From: Hwanghaeella sp964350445
GTDB taxonomy: Bacteria > Pseudomonadota > Alphaproteobacteria > UBA8366 > Aestuariispiraceae
Assembly (NCBI GenBank): GCA_964350445.1
Contig: CAYGKA010000023.1
Span: 4,350 to 68,349 of the forward strand
Direction: 5' to 3'
Length of the DNA stretch: 64,000 nucleotides
Shown here: positions 8,876 to 17,088 of the stretch, one piece after another
Layout: each line of letters begins with the position of its first letter
How positions within the stretch are numbered: the stretch's first letter is position 1
Notes under the pieces: model-generated
The model's database searches: none
Told to the model about the DNA's origin: nothing
What the model saw: only the letters and a program-made list of their open reading frames with translations
Program-made: the position numbers and the translations under genes

Positions 8876-8912
8876 TTCGTGGCCGGCCCGGCCTAGGAGA
8901 GCGGGCCACGAA
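8876..8912. promoter_or_regulatory. 9-bp inverted repeat before the histidine kinase gene
   Basis: TTCGTGGCC at 8876-8884 is matched exactly by its reverse complement GGCCACGAA at 8904-8912, with a 19-base interval. It ends one base before the AAGGAG ribosome-binding site (8914-8919) of the kinase gene at 8929. As RNA it would be a GC-rich hairpin sitting against the Shine-Dalgarno sequence; as DNA it could be an operator. No run of T follows, so it is not a simple terminator. Function is inferred only. Confidence 0.4.
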
Positions 8913-8928
8913 GAAGGAGCGACACTCA

Positions 8929-10125
8929 GTGGGGCCGAAGGTTTCCTTGCAGCAGTCCGGGTCCGATCGGCAGGCTGCCACGGCTATGACGGGGGATATT
9001 ACACCTGACCAAAGACGGCTGCTTTCCGCCGTCGATGAACATTGCATGGTCAGTATCGCGGACGGCGCAGGCATTATAGTTCATGTGAATACGCCCTTCG
9101 CCCTGGCCACGGGCTTGTCTAAGGAAGAGCTCGTTGGCCGTTCATACGCCATTGCGCGGTCCGACGAACATCCAGCCGAGTTCTTCGCGGGACTTTGGAA
9201 AACCATTAAGCAGGGCAACGTCTGGCGCGGGCGAATACGGAATCGCGCCTCGAACGGCGGGTCGTATTGGGTCGACACCACCATCGTGCCCTTTCCCGGC
9301 GATGGGCCGGAGACGACCCGGTATGTCTCGATGCAGACGGATGTGACCCATAGCGTCGAGTTGGAGGAAGAACTGGCCGCCGCCAACCAGGACTTGGCCG
9401 ATATGGGCACGATTCAGAGCAATTTCCTGGCGGCGATGAGCCATGATTTGCGCACGCCCTTGAATTCGATCATCGGGTTCACCGATATCATCAATGAAGA
9501 AATTTTCGGACCTGTCGGCAGTGTCCGTTACGCGGAATATCTGACGAGCGTGAATGGAAGTGCTAAACATCTGTTGACGCTGGTGAACGATATTCTCGAC
9601 TTCTCCATCATGGAGGCCACGGGTTACAAATTCCAATTGGAACGGTACGACCCTGTCGCGCAAACCAAGACGGTCGCGAAAACCTTCGACTGGATCGCCG
9701 GTGAGAAGGAGTTGCGGATTGTGGTTGCCCCGGGCAAGCATGCGCCCGAAACCGTCCTGGCAGATCCCCGGGTCGCGACGCAGATCCAATCGAACCTGAT
9801 TGCCAATGCCTGCCGGCACTCACCGAGGGGCGGGCTTGTATCGATCACCTGGGATCGCGACGAAAATGGCGACCCGTTCTTCGAGATCGGCAATGAAGGC
9901 GATCCGATTCCCGAAGAAATCATCAAGGGGTTCGGCCGGCCGTTCCTGGTCCGGAACCCGATGCATGCCTCCGACACAGAAAAATCCTATGGACTTGGTC
10001 TTTATATCTGCCATCGCTTTATCGATGCGCGCGGCGGCAAATTGGTCATCGGGCGGAACAATGGTGTCGGCGCTCTGGTCAGAGCGACTTGGCCCGAAGC
10101 GGCGTTGAAACCGTTGCCGGCCTGA
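8929..10125 (+). CDS. PAS-domain sensor histidine kinase, cytoplasmic, orphan
   Basis: A 398-residue kinase without transmembrane segments. A PAS domain (about 30-145) contains VNTPFALATGLSKEELVG, and the following TDVTHSVELEEEL is the PAC-like exit to a coiled coil. The HisKA box is SHDLRTPLNSIIGF with phosphoacceptor His172. The ATPase domain has the N-box NLIANACRHSP (about 289-299), a G1 box of the NxGxxIP type (GNEGDPIP) and the G2 box GLGLYIC (355-361). Start is GTG with AAGGAG nine bases upstream. No response regulator gene is adjacent, so the partner lies elsewhere. The signal sensed by the PAS domain (redox, ligand, light) is not evident. Confidence 0.9.
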   Translation: MGPKVSLQQSGSDRQAATAMTGDITPDQRRLLSAVDEHCMVSIADGAGIIVHVNTPFALATGLSKEELVGRSYAIARSDEHPAEFFAGLWKTIKQGNVWRGRIRNRASNGGSYWVDTTIVPFPGDGPETTRYVSMQTDVTHSVELEEELAAANQDLADMGTIQSNFLAAMSHDLRTPLNSIIGFTDIINEEIFGPVGSVRYAEYLTSVNGSAKHLLTLVNDILDFSIMEATGYKFQLERYDPVAQTKTVAKTFDWIAGEKELRIVVAPGKHAPETVLADPRVATQIQSNLIANACRHSPRGGLVSITWDRDENGDPFFEIGNEGDPIPEEIIKGFGRPFLVRNPMHASDTEKSYGLGLYICHRFIDARGGKLVIGRNNGVGALVRATWPEAALKPLPA

Positions 10126-10241
10126 TCGGGCGCCGGCGCGCCAGGTTGCGCGACGGGGTTGTTGTCTTCCCTCGAAAAACAGGGCTATCCAATTCCTTAG
10201 AACGGGGGCGGCGCTTCCGTAAAATCTGTGGAGGCAACGCT

Positions 10242-10850
10242 ATGACCTGGATTGCGACAGTCCCGTACGAGAAATCGGAAGGCCGCTTGCGGCAGCTTTA
10301 CGACCGGGTCAAAGGCCCCGGCGACAATGTCGACAACATCATGATGTCCCACAGTCTTCGGCCGCATAGCATGGAAGGGCATATGGCCCTTTACAAATAC
10401 GTCCTGCATCACGCCGCCAATCAGGTGCCCAAGTGGTTTCTGGAAACCCTGGGTGTCTGGGTAAGCCACCAGAACCGGTGTGACTACTGTGTGGAGCACC
10501 ATTTTTCGGGCTTGAAGCGCTTGCTGAGGGATGACGCCAAGGCCGACGGCATATGGGCGGCGGTGATGGCTGGGGATATTGACGCCCTGCCGCTTGAAGC
10601 AAAGGAAAAGGAAGCGGTCCGCTATGCCAAGAAACTCACCGGTGCGCCGTCCAGTCTGACCGAAGAGGATATCGTCCGTTTGCGCGGCGCGGGCTATTCG
10701 GATGGCGAGATTTTGGAGATCAATCAGGTTTCCGCCTATTTCGCCTATGCCAATCGCACCGTGCTTGGACTCGGTTGCTCCACGGACGGGGATATTCTAG
10801 GCCTGTCTCCGAATAACTCCGAAAATCCCGACGACTGGTCTCACAGTTAG
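10242..10850 (+). CDS. AhpD-like carboxymuconolactone decarboxylase-family (peroxidase-related) enzyme
   Basis: A 202-residue all-helical protein with the AhpD-type redox motif CDYCVEHH: Cys80, Cys83 and a following His as in CxxCxxxH. The length and the YFAYANRTVLGLG C-terminal region match the peroxidase-related branch of the family. The likely activity is thiol-dependent peroxide reduction or a related dehydration, but this branch is poorly characterised. ATG at 10242 is preferred, with GGAGG about 8 bases upstream; longer upstream reading has no support. A hotdog thioesterase gene follows after 12 bases, so the two are likely co-transcribed. Confidence 0.85.
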   Translation: MTWIATVPYEKSEGRLRQLYDRVKGPGDNVDNIMMSHSLRPHSMEGHMALYKYVLHHAANQVPKWFLETLGVWVSHQNRCDYCVEHHFSGLKRLLRDDAKADGIWAAVMAGDIDALPLEAKEKEAVRYAKKLTGAPSSLTEEDIVRLRGAGYSDGEILEINQVSAYFAYANRTVLGLGCSTDGDILGLSPNNSENPDDWSHS

Positions 10851-10862
10851 GGCACTGAAATA

Positions 10863-11279
10863 ATGACAGAAATTGACAAGGAGCCGCTCGACGGCGCGCC
10901 ATATCCGTATCAAAGCCTTATCGGCTATGATATCGCGGAATGGGAGGAGGGGCGCTGCGTCGTCACCATGCCCATGCGCGACGTCCACATGAACCGTCAC
11001 GGCCTTCCGCATGGCGGCGTTTATGCGACGCTGTTGGACACCGCGATGGGATTTGCCGGCAGTTGCACGCCACCCGGTGAGGAGAAGCGTTTTGCGCTGA
11101 CCCTCAGCATGACGACGAATTTCCTCTCCCGGCCCAAAGGACAGTTGCTGACAGCCGAGGCCCGTGTGACCGGCGGCGGACGCAATACGTTCTTCAGCGA
11201 GGGCAGTATCGTCGACGAAACCGGCGAGTTGATTGCGACGTGCGTCGGTACCTTCCGGATTCGACAGTCGAAAGCGTGA
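10863..11279 (+). CDS. PaaI-type hotdog-fold thioesterase
   Basis: A 138-residue single hotdog domain. The hallmark NRHGLPHGGVYATLLDTAMG (about 44-63) carries the HGG turn and the acidic residue used for thioester hydrolysis in PaaI/YdiI-like enzymes, and the C-terminal strand FFSEGSIVDETGELIATCVG is also typical. It probably hydrolyses an acyl- or aryl-CoA. It sits 12 bases after the AhpD-like gene and ahead of a TetR regulator, suggesting a small regulated metabolic unit. The exact substrate is not predictable. Confidence 0.85.
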   Translation: MTEIDKEPLDGAPYPYQSLIGYDIAEWEEGRCVVTMPMRDVHMNRHGLPHGGVYATLLDTAMGFAGSCTPPGEEKRFALTLSMTTNFLSRPKGQLLTAEARVTGGGRNTFFSEGSIVDETGELIATCVGTFRIRQSKA

Positions 11280-11313
11280 CACCGTCGGTACTCCCCGAGA
11301 GTATGGCGCGGAC

Positions 11314-12060
11314 ATGTGTACAGACGACAGGCAAACCAACCATGATCCAATCATGAAAACCAAGACTTCGGCCGCGCTGGGCCTGGAAAAACGCCGAAAG
11401 AAAAGGATGGGCCCGCCATTGGGCCCCCGCGCCGAGAACGCAGCGGAAACCAAGGCAAGAATCCTTGACGTCGCGGTGGACCATTTTTCCCGGTTCGGGT
11501 TCAGCGGCGCGCGGACGGAAGCGATTTCCCAAGCAGCCTCTGTCGGAAACCGAATGATCTACCACTATTTCGACGGCAAGGAAGGGCTCTACATTGCGGC
11601 CTTGGATCACGTGCTTGGCGAGTTGCGGACCGAAGAACTCAAGATCGATCTGAAGGATCATCCGCCGCTGGAAGGGTTGCTTCAGATGTTCGATTTCACC
11701 CATGGCCATTTCGCCGGACATCCGGAGTTGATCCGGATGCTTTCCGCCGAGAACCTCATGGATGCCAAATTTCTCCGGAAATCGCTGAAAACTGCGGATA
11801 ATGCATCGCCGGTTATCCAGCAAATCGGTGTCCTTATCGATCGCGGTGAAAAGGATGGCTCTATTCGCCGCGGTCTGAATGCGCTGCATCTGTATGTCAT
11901 GATGGTCGGGTTGAGTTACTTCCATATTTCCAATGCCCCGACGCTCGGCGTGATTTGGAAGACCGACCTCTTGAACCAGGATTGGCGGGAAGTTCACTAC
12001 CGGTGTGCGCGGGAAATGCTTCAAACCTATTTGGTTCCGCCTGCCGCAGAGACCGCCTGA
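11314..12060 (+). CDS. TetR/AcrR-family transcriptional regulator
   Basis: A regulator of up to 248 residues. After a basic N-terminal extension (KRRKKR) the helix-turn-helix reads ARTEAISQAASVGNRMIYHY followed by FDGKEGLY, a clear TetR_N pattern. The start is ambiguous: ATG at 11314, 11353 (MKTKTSAAL) and 11407 are all in frame, with no decisive ribosome-binding site; a longer reading would overlap the thioesterase gene. The C-terminal domain (LLQMFDFTHGHFAGHPELIR) is of the TetR_C type seen in RutR/YbiH-like proteins. It may control the AhpD-like and thioesterase genes in front of it. Confidence 0.85.
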   Translation: MCTDDRQTNHDPIMKTKTSAALGLEKRRKKRMGPPLGPRAENAAETKARILDVAVDHFSRFGFSGARTEAISQAASVGNRMIYHYFDGKEGLYIAALDHVLGELRTEELKIDLKDHPPLEGLLQMFDFTHGHFAGHPELIRMLSAENLMDAKFLRKSLKTADNASPVIQQIGVLIDRGEKDGSIRRGLNALHLYVMMVGLSYFHISNAPTLGVIWKTDLLNQDWREVHYRCAREMLQTYLVPPAAETA

Positions 12061-12273
12061 AACTGGCGCAAATCCAGGCGTTCCGCTGGATTGCGGTGTT
12101 CGAATATTGTCCTCGCCACATACCCGGCACTGGGCGGGGTGACGCAACTGCCTTTGCCGTCGAGTGTGACGATCGATGGAGTGTTAGCCCTCAAACAGTA
12201 GCGTTCGGCGGCGGATGGTGTGGGTGAAAGAGCGGCTTTGCGGAATCCATGGCGCCGGGTCGGAAATACCGAT

Positions 12274-13212
12274 CTATGCGGTCGCGGCGCCCGGTTGTCC
12301 CGTCTTATATCGGGCGGACAGCGCCGCGATATGGTCCGAACCGATGCCGCAGCACCCGCCGATCACGGTCGCACCGGCAGCCACCCATTTGTCCGTCCAG
12401 GTCAGGTAGCCTTCCGGGTCGAGGTCGTCCCGCATGTCGGAGAGACCCTCGTTGGCCTCGCCATCCCCGGCCTTGTTGACGAAAGCATTGGCATAGACGC
12501 CGACAGGCATGTCATTGCCCAGCGCGGCCAGTTTGCGCCGTGCCGAAACGATCGCATCCTCCATCACTTCGGGCATTGAGCAATTGAACAGGAGGGCTTC
12601 GGCGCCAAGCTCACCGGCCAGCGCCACAGCCTCATCGACGGGTTCGCCGGAGCGCAGTCTGGGAAGCCGGTTCGGGTTTTCGGCATCGGCATCGTCGAGG
12701 CTGCACGAAATCCACAGCGGTTTGCCGGTCCCCGCCGCCGCTTCGGCGGTAACGCGTATTTCCGCCAGGCTGCTCATCGTTTCGGCCAACCAGAAATCGA
12801 CATGGGCGGACAGCCCCGCGACCAGGGGGGCGAGGATTTCGCGCGCCCGCACCGCATCGAACCGGTCGGTGAGGTAGGACCCGCAGGCCGGGGGCAGGCA
12901 GCCGGCGACTTTCGCGCCGGGTCGAACCGTCCGCACATTGTCCGCCGCCTTCCGAGCGAGACGACCGGCCAAGTCGGCCAGTTCCAGCCCGCGCCGGGAA
13001 AACCGGTCCTCCCCGATATGGTAGGGAACGACGGCGTAATTGCTCGTGGTCGCGATCTCCGCGCCCGCGCGGTAGAAGGCTTCATGGGCCTTGCGCACGG
13101 CTTCGGGACAATCGATCAGCGCGCCGGCCGACCATTCCGGCTGCCGCAATTCCGCTCCGAAACGAACCACTTCACGGCTGAAACCGCCGTCGAGTAGTGT
13201 GATGTCTGACAT
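12274..13212 (-). CDS. Homocysteine S-methyltransferase family protein
   Basis: A 312-residue TIM-barrel enzyme that would transfer a methyl group, probably from S-methylmethionine or a related donor, to homocysteine or another thiol. The zinc ligands are visible: Cys211 (FNCS) and the pair Cys287-Cys288 (GGCCGIG). N-terminal ITLLDGGFSRE matches the family start. ATG at 13212 is chosen because AAGGTG lies 6 bases upstream; the frame extends 18 codons further without support. It converges on the TetR gene and is isolated from methionine-cycle genes. It belongs to the MmuM-like rather than the MetH branch. The specific donor is unproven. Confidence 0.88.
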   Translation of the reverse strand: MSDITLLDGGFSREVVRFGAELRQPEWSAGALIDCPEAVRKAHEAFYRAGAEIATTSNYAVVPYHIGEDRFSRRGLELADLAGRLARKAADNVRTVRPGAKVAGCLPPACGSYLTDRFDAVRAREILAPLVAGLSAHVDFWLAETMSSLAEIRVTAEAAAGTGKPLWISCSLDDADAENPNRLPRLRSGEPVDEAVALAGELGAEALLFNCSMPEVMEDAIVSARRKLAALGNDMPVGVYANAFVNKAGDGEANEGLSDMRDDLDPEGYLTWTDKWVAAGATVIGGCCGIGSDHIAALSARYKTGQPGAATA

Positions 13213-13343
13213 GTCGGCACCTTGATCACTGCGAAATAAGTCAGCGCAGATACCGTCCTCACGCATGAAGACGCAATATCCATATTCGCATTTCTGCCAT
13301 GCGAACGAGGGCCTAGAGACAAACTATTTGAAAAAGGGGAGTG

Positions 13344-13433
13344 TGGCGGAGCGGGTGGGATTCGAACCCACGAGACGGTTTCCCGCCTGCTGGTTTTCAA
13401 GACCAGTGCCTTCAACCACTCGGCCACCGCTCC
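13344..13433 (-). tRNA. tRNA-Ser (anticodon UGA)
   Basis: Read on the minus strand, the sequence begins GGAGCGGTGGCCGAGTGG and ends GTTCGAATCCCACCCGCTCC-G-CCA. The acceptor stem GGAGCGG pairs with CCGCTCC. The anticodon arm CTGGT-CTTGAAA-ACCAG places TGA at the anticodon positions, and a long variable arm (GCAGGCGGGAAACCGTC) marks a class II tRNA such as serine. The CCA end is encoded. Length is 90 bases. A C/T-rich stretch just beyond the 3' end may help termination. Confidence 0.97.
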
Positions 13434-13534
13434 ATCCGGGGGATGTCCCCACAGGTGCCGGCGGTGGTTGTCGTCCGCCGGAAGGCGCTCCGTCTAGCAA
13501 ACGGCAGGGCGCGCGTCCAGCACGAGAGAGAGGA

Positions 13535-13774
13535 TCACTCGGCGGGGCGTTCCAGGGCCGCCACCGGGTCGGAGGAGGGAAGCATGCTGTGCCGGCCGCC
13601 GGGTGAGATGCATTCGAACCGCCGGTGCAGATTCCGGCCAAGCCGATTCTGCTGGTCGCGCATTACGGCGCAGGCCGTCAGCGTGTCAAAATGCCGATTG
13701 GTGAACCCTTCGCCCGCGCCGGGGACCCAAACGCCGCCCTGCAGGATGGCCGCCACCAAAATCCACTTGCTCAA
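13535..13774 (-). CDS. Small putative exported protein
   Basis: A 79-residue reading frame starting at TTG (13774) with GGAG 7 bases upstream. The N-terminus KWILVAAILQGGVWVPG is hydrophobic after a lysine, like a signal peptide or membrane anchor, and the rest is polar with two Cys residues (TACAVM, FECIS) that could form a disulfide. Small alphaproteobacterial proteins with this layout are common, but I do not recognise a family. It lies between the tRNA-Ser gene and the PAS/EAL-like gene on the same strand. It is uncertain that it is expressed. Confidence 0.4.
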   Translation of the reverse strand: MSKWILVAAILQGGVWVPGAGEGFTNRHFDTLTACAVMRDQQNRLGRNLHRRFECISPGGRHSMLPSSDPVAALERPAE

Positions 13775-13807
13775 ACTGCCGCTCCATTCTGGCCGGTACG
13801 GACCGGG

Positions 13808-15409
13808 CTAGGCATGCCCGCGCACCGGCATCGATGCTGACTCCGGCCCGCTGACAGGATCCCCGAAATAGGGCCCTTCCGCCAGGGCGTTCGGAATGCC
13901 GGACAAAAGCTTAACCGCATCGGCATCGGTCACGCCATTGAATATGACCCCGATTCCGTTCCGTCCGCAGCGTTCCGCCAATCCTTTGAGGGAAGGAAGG
14001 CTGTGTCGCAACATCTCCATGTCCCGGACGAGGGCCGGGTCGAGCAGCAGAAAATCCGCCGGAAGATTTCCCAGCCGTTCGGCGGTGATGGCGCCGATTT
14101 CCGAACTGTAGAGCGCCAGTTTGAAGCCGGACCTTCGTAGTGTCTGCAAGGCCGGTATGCGTGGGATGAGCTCGGGTGTCAGACCTTCAATCCGGAGGAT
14201 GACGTTGCGGTTCATGCCGCTTTGGGCAATCTCCAGCAAGGATCGCAGGAGTTTGGGATCCAACAGCGACCGCAAACCGATTTGCAGGGCGACGGCGACG
14301 GATCCCAAATCGGGACGTTTCGCGATATCGCGGCACTGTTCCAGATCGACGCGCTTGCGCAGACGGGGATCGTCCTTGGTCAAGGCAATGATCTCGGCCG
14401 CGCCGAGCCCGTCATCGGCAAGGTCCGCGCGGAATTCCGCCACGAGATGCGCCGCCTCCCACGCCGTAGGGTCGACGACCACGCGGTAGGCCACGGTCAG
14501 CGCCTTGTTCTTCAACGCATCGACCAGCATTTCCTTGCGGTTGGCCTGTTTGTCGATCCAGGCGGCGTGGCTGTCGTCCAAAGTGTCGAAGATGACCGCG
14601 TCCAGCCCGGCTTCGATGAATTCATCGACCGCATGACTGATAGCGGACCGGATTTCATTCTCGCTCAAAGCCTTCGCCGCCAGGGGAACCGTCGTTGTGC
14701 CGACCGAAAGCACGCGATCCAAGGGGTCTACATCCCCCGCATAGTTGCGAAGGTCCGATGCCAGGCTGTTCATGTCGGCGGAAACATGGTGGACCAGCCC
14801 GTACTTGCCCGGATCGAATTCGCTCACTTCTTCCGTAAGGCTTGCTTGCAGCAGGCGGGAGTTCACCTGTTCCCGGAAGGTGTCCAACTCGCTTTGGGAA
14901 ATTCCGAGTTCTTCCGTGAGGGCCTGAACGTCCCCGATACTGACAAGTGTCATGCCCAGGTCGTCGTCATTCCGGTCCATCGCCCGGATCACGCTGTCGA
15001 CCAAACCGGCTTTTGAATCCCGCGTCTTGGAAGACCGGTCCAGCGCAGGGTCGATGGTAATTTCCAGGCGGTAATATTGCGGATCGCGGGGGAAAGGGTT
15101 GCCCAGAACCCGGCAGCCGAGCACCGCTCGTTCCGCCCCGGTAAGGAACAGAACCAGTTCCTCCATGTGTTCTTGCATCGCCGCCTTGTAAAGAACCTCT
15201 GAAATCAGGATTTGCGAATCGACATGCGCCAATTCGGACAAAGACTGACCGTGCAGATCGTCCGGGACTAATCCGAACCAACGGGTGATATCGCCCTGGG
15301 AAGAGACGATCCGGCCCCCTATATCGATAAGGAATTGCAGAAACGGCTCATCGGCGACGGAGTCGTCGGTATCAATAATTTCGCCGTCTTTAGTTAGAAC
15401 TTGGGCCAT
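13808..15409 (-). CDS. PAS-like protein with degenerate EAL domain
   Basis: A 533-residue cytoplasmic protein. Residues 20-130 look like a PAS domain (FLQFLIDIGGRIVSSQGDIT, ITRWFGLVPDDLHGQSL). The last 250 residues follow the EAL fold: GLRSLLDPKLLRSLLEIAQS, then RRSGFKLALYSSEIGA, DFLLLDP and GIGVIFNGVTDADAVKLL with a closing GPYFGDP. Catalytic residues of c-di-GMP phosphodiesterases are not kept: LEITE is LRIEG, DDFG is replaced by YSSEIG, the KID lysine is Leu, and EGVE is NGVT. It is probably a non-catalytic sensor or effector. It is transcribed divergently from the transglycosylase gene. Confidence 0.7.
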   Translation of the reverse strand: MAQVLTKDGEIIDTDDSVADEPFLQFLIDIGGRIVSSQGDITRWFGLVPDDLHGQSLSELAHVDSQILISEVLYKAAMQEHMEELVLFLTGAERAVLGCRVLGNPFPRDPQYYRLEITIDPALDRSSKTRDSKAGLVDSVIRAMDRNDDDLGMTLVSIGDVQALTEELGISQSELDTFREQVNSRLLQASLTEEVSEFDPGKYGLVHHVSADMNSLASDLRNYAGDVDPLDRVLSVGTTTVPLAAKALSENEIRSAISHAVDEFIEAGLDAVIFDTLDDSHAAWIDKQANRKEMLVDALKNKALTVAYRVVVDPTAWEAAHLVAEFRADLADDGLGAAEIIALTKDDPRLRKRVDLEQCRDIAKRPDLGSVAVALQIGLRSLLDPKLLRSLLEIAQSGMNRNVILRIEGLTPELIPRIPALQTLRRSGFKLALYSSEIGAITAERLGNLPADFLLLDPALVRDMEMLRHSLPSLKGLAERCGRNGIGVIFNGVTDADAVKLLSGIPNALAEGPYFGDPVSGPESASMPVRGHA

Positions 15410-15617
15410 CGATTTCCGTTTCTCGCGGTCGAGTCATGGTCCGTTGAGCTTGGGCCGGGGCGTGTGCCCCACGGGGAAGGCAGAACCTAATGGAGTTCCC
15501 TGGACATGTCGACGATTTGCGCGGTTTCTATGGCGTTTTGGACGAATCAGGCCTATCGCCGAAACCATAAGCTGCCCCATGCAATCTCCTGAACAACCAA
15601 CACAGTCGGTGCCCGGA

Positions 15618-16853
15618 ATGAAACATCCCCAGTTCCCCGTTCGGCCAGGAAGCGCGCGGTTCCGTACGCTTCTGTTTTCCGTGTTACTGCCCGCATTCTT
15701 GATTGCGCCTGCCGCGCAGGCGTCGGAGCCCTTCGATGTGTGGCTGACGAAATTGAAGGCCGAGGCCGCGTCGAAAGGCATCTCGTCCAAGACGTTGGAC
15801 ATGGCGTTCAAGGATGCCGCCCCGATCGAGAAGGTCCTGGAATACGACCGGAAACAACCTGAATTCTCGCAGACCTTCTGGACCTATTTGAACCGCGCGG
15901 TTTCGGACGCCCGGATCGAGCGCGGCAAAAAGCTTTTGCAGCAGCATTCGGCCTTGCTGGCCGAGGTCGAAGAGAAATACGGCGTTCAACCGCGTTTCCT
16001 GATTTCGTTCTGGGGATTGGAAACGAATTTCGGGGATTACACGGGCGGATTCCCCGTGGTTGGCGCCCTCGCGACCTTGGCCCATGACGAAAGACGAGCG
16101 CATTTCTTCCGCAGCGAACTGTTCCACGCACTGCGAATTTTGGAAGACGGGCATATCGCCCCGGACAAAATGAGCGGATCCTGGGCCGGTGCGATGGGGC
16201 AGACACAATTCATGCCCTCCACCTTCACGGGATATGCGACCGACGGCGACGGGGACGGGAAAATCGATATATGGGGCAGCCTGCCCGACGTTTTTCATTC
16301 GGCCGCCCATTACCTGTCCTCCGTTGGCTGGAAAGGCGACGAGACCTGGGGGCGGGAAGTCATGCTGCCGGCGGGCTTCGACCTGGATCTCACCCAGTTG
16401 AGCGTGAAGAAGCATATTTCCGAATGGCAGGCGCTGGGGGTCCGACGGTCGAACGGCGGCGATCTTCCGCAGGCCGATATCGAAGGGTCGGTCATCTTGC
16501 CTGCCGGCGCGAAAGGCCCTGCATTCCTGGTGTATCAGAATTTCCGCAGCACCATGGTTTGGAACCGGTCTATCCTGTATGCGGCGGCGGTGGGCTATCT
16601 TGCGGACAGGTTCATTGATCGGGGGAGGTTGGTCGCGACCCAACCACCCGACGACAAGCCGCTCTCGCGGGCGGATGTGATATCGCTGCAAGGGAATTTG
16701 AACCGGCTTGGATTCGATGTCGGCGAGCCCGACGGCATCGCGGGATCGATGACCCGGCAAGGGCTGCGCGCTTATCAGCGCGCCCGAGGATTACCGCCGG
16801 ACGGATATCCCTCGTCGGAAATGGTGGACATTCTGGCGGCCGATCCCGGCTGA
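15618..16853 (+). CDS. Lytic murein transglycosylase, MltB type, with peptidoglycan-binding domain
   Basis: A 411-residue exported enzyme that cleaves the MurNAc-GlcNAc bond of peptidoglycan to 1,6-anhydro products. A signal peptide ends near AAQASEP. The SLT_2/GH103 domain contains the catalytic acid Glu135 in FWGLETNFGDYTG, plus GAMGQTQFMPSTF and the DGDGDGKIDIW loop typical of MltB. A C-terminal PG_binding_1 domain (about 350-411) has LQGNLNRLGFDVGEPDGIAG. ATG at 15618 gives a good signal peptide; an ATG at 15579 is an alternative. It precedes RlpA and PBP5-like genes, forming a cell-wall neighbourhood. Confidence 0.92.
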   Translation: MKHPQFPVRPGSARFRTLLFSVLLPAFLIAPAAQASEPFDVWLTKLKAEAASKGISSKTLDMAFKDAAPIEKVLEYDRKQPEFSQTFWTYLNRAVSDARIERGKKLLQQHSALLAEVEEKYGVQPRFLISFWGLETNFGDYTGGFPVVGALATLAHDERRAHFFRSELFHALRILEDGHIAPDKMSGSWAGAMGQTQFMPSTFTGYATDGDGDGKIDIWGSLPDVFHSAAHYLSSVGWKGDETWGREVMLPAGFDLDLTQLSVKKHISEWQALGVRRSNGGDLPQADIEGSVILPAGAKGPAFLVYQNFRSTMVWNRSILYAAAVGYLADRFIDRGRLVATQPPDDKPLSRADVISLQGNLNRLGFDVGEPDGIAGSMTRQGLRAYQRARGLPPDGYPSSEMVDILAADPG

Positions 16854-16896
16854 TGCCGGGAAGATGGCAAGGCGTTGCCTATGAGATACCGGTAAG

Positions 16897-16944
16897 GAGC
16901 CCCAGCAGGAACGCCAGAAGGAACCCCAGAAGCAACCCCAGAAG
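16897..16944. repeat. 12-bp tandem repeat, four copies
   Basis: Four consecutive 12-base units lie in the gap between the transglycosylase and rlpA genes: GAGCCCCAGCAG, GAACGCCAGAAG, GAACCCCAGAAG and CAACCCCAGAAG. The consensus is GAACCCCAGAAG with one to three changes per copy. Read on the minus strand in one frame, they would encode a Leu/Gly/Phe-rich hydrophobic stretch, but no start codon precedes it. The rest of the 235-base gap (16854-17088) shows no gene; it likely holds the rlpA promoter. Confidence 0.75.
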
Positions 16945-17088
16945 TAACTGGGAAAGAGCCGGGAGAGACCGGGAATTTGATGCCGGACCGCCTCATCACC
17001 GCTTGGCAGTGAGGCCGGAATCGTAGAAATCTACCGGGTCATAGTCAGGGGTCTGGGAACGGGCCTGCAGGAAAGGGCCATGTAGATC

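Noticed and set aside
8929..10125. Loss of the G1 box in the PAS kinase, suggesting a dead enzyme
   Set aside because: GNEGDPIP fits the NxGxxIP variant seen in active kinases, and H, N and G2 boxes are intact.
15285..15617. Long N-terminal extension of the transglycosylase frame overlapping the PAS/EAL gene
   Set aside because: The extension is antisense to a real gene start and its promoter region, lacks a ribosome-binding site, and a proper signal peptide begins at 15618.
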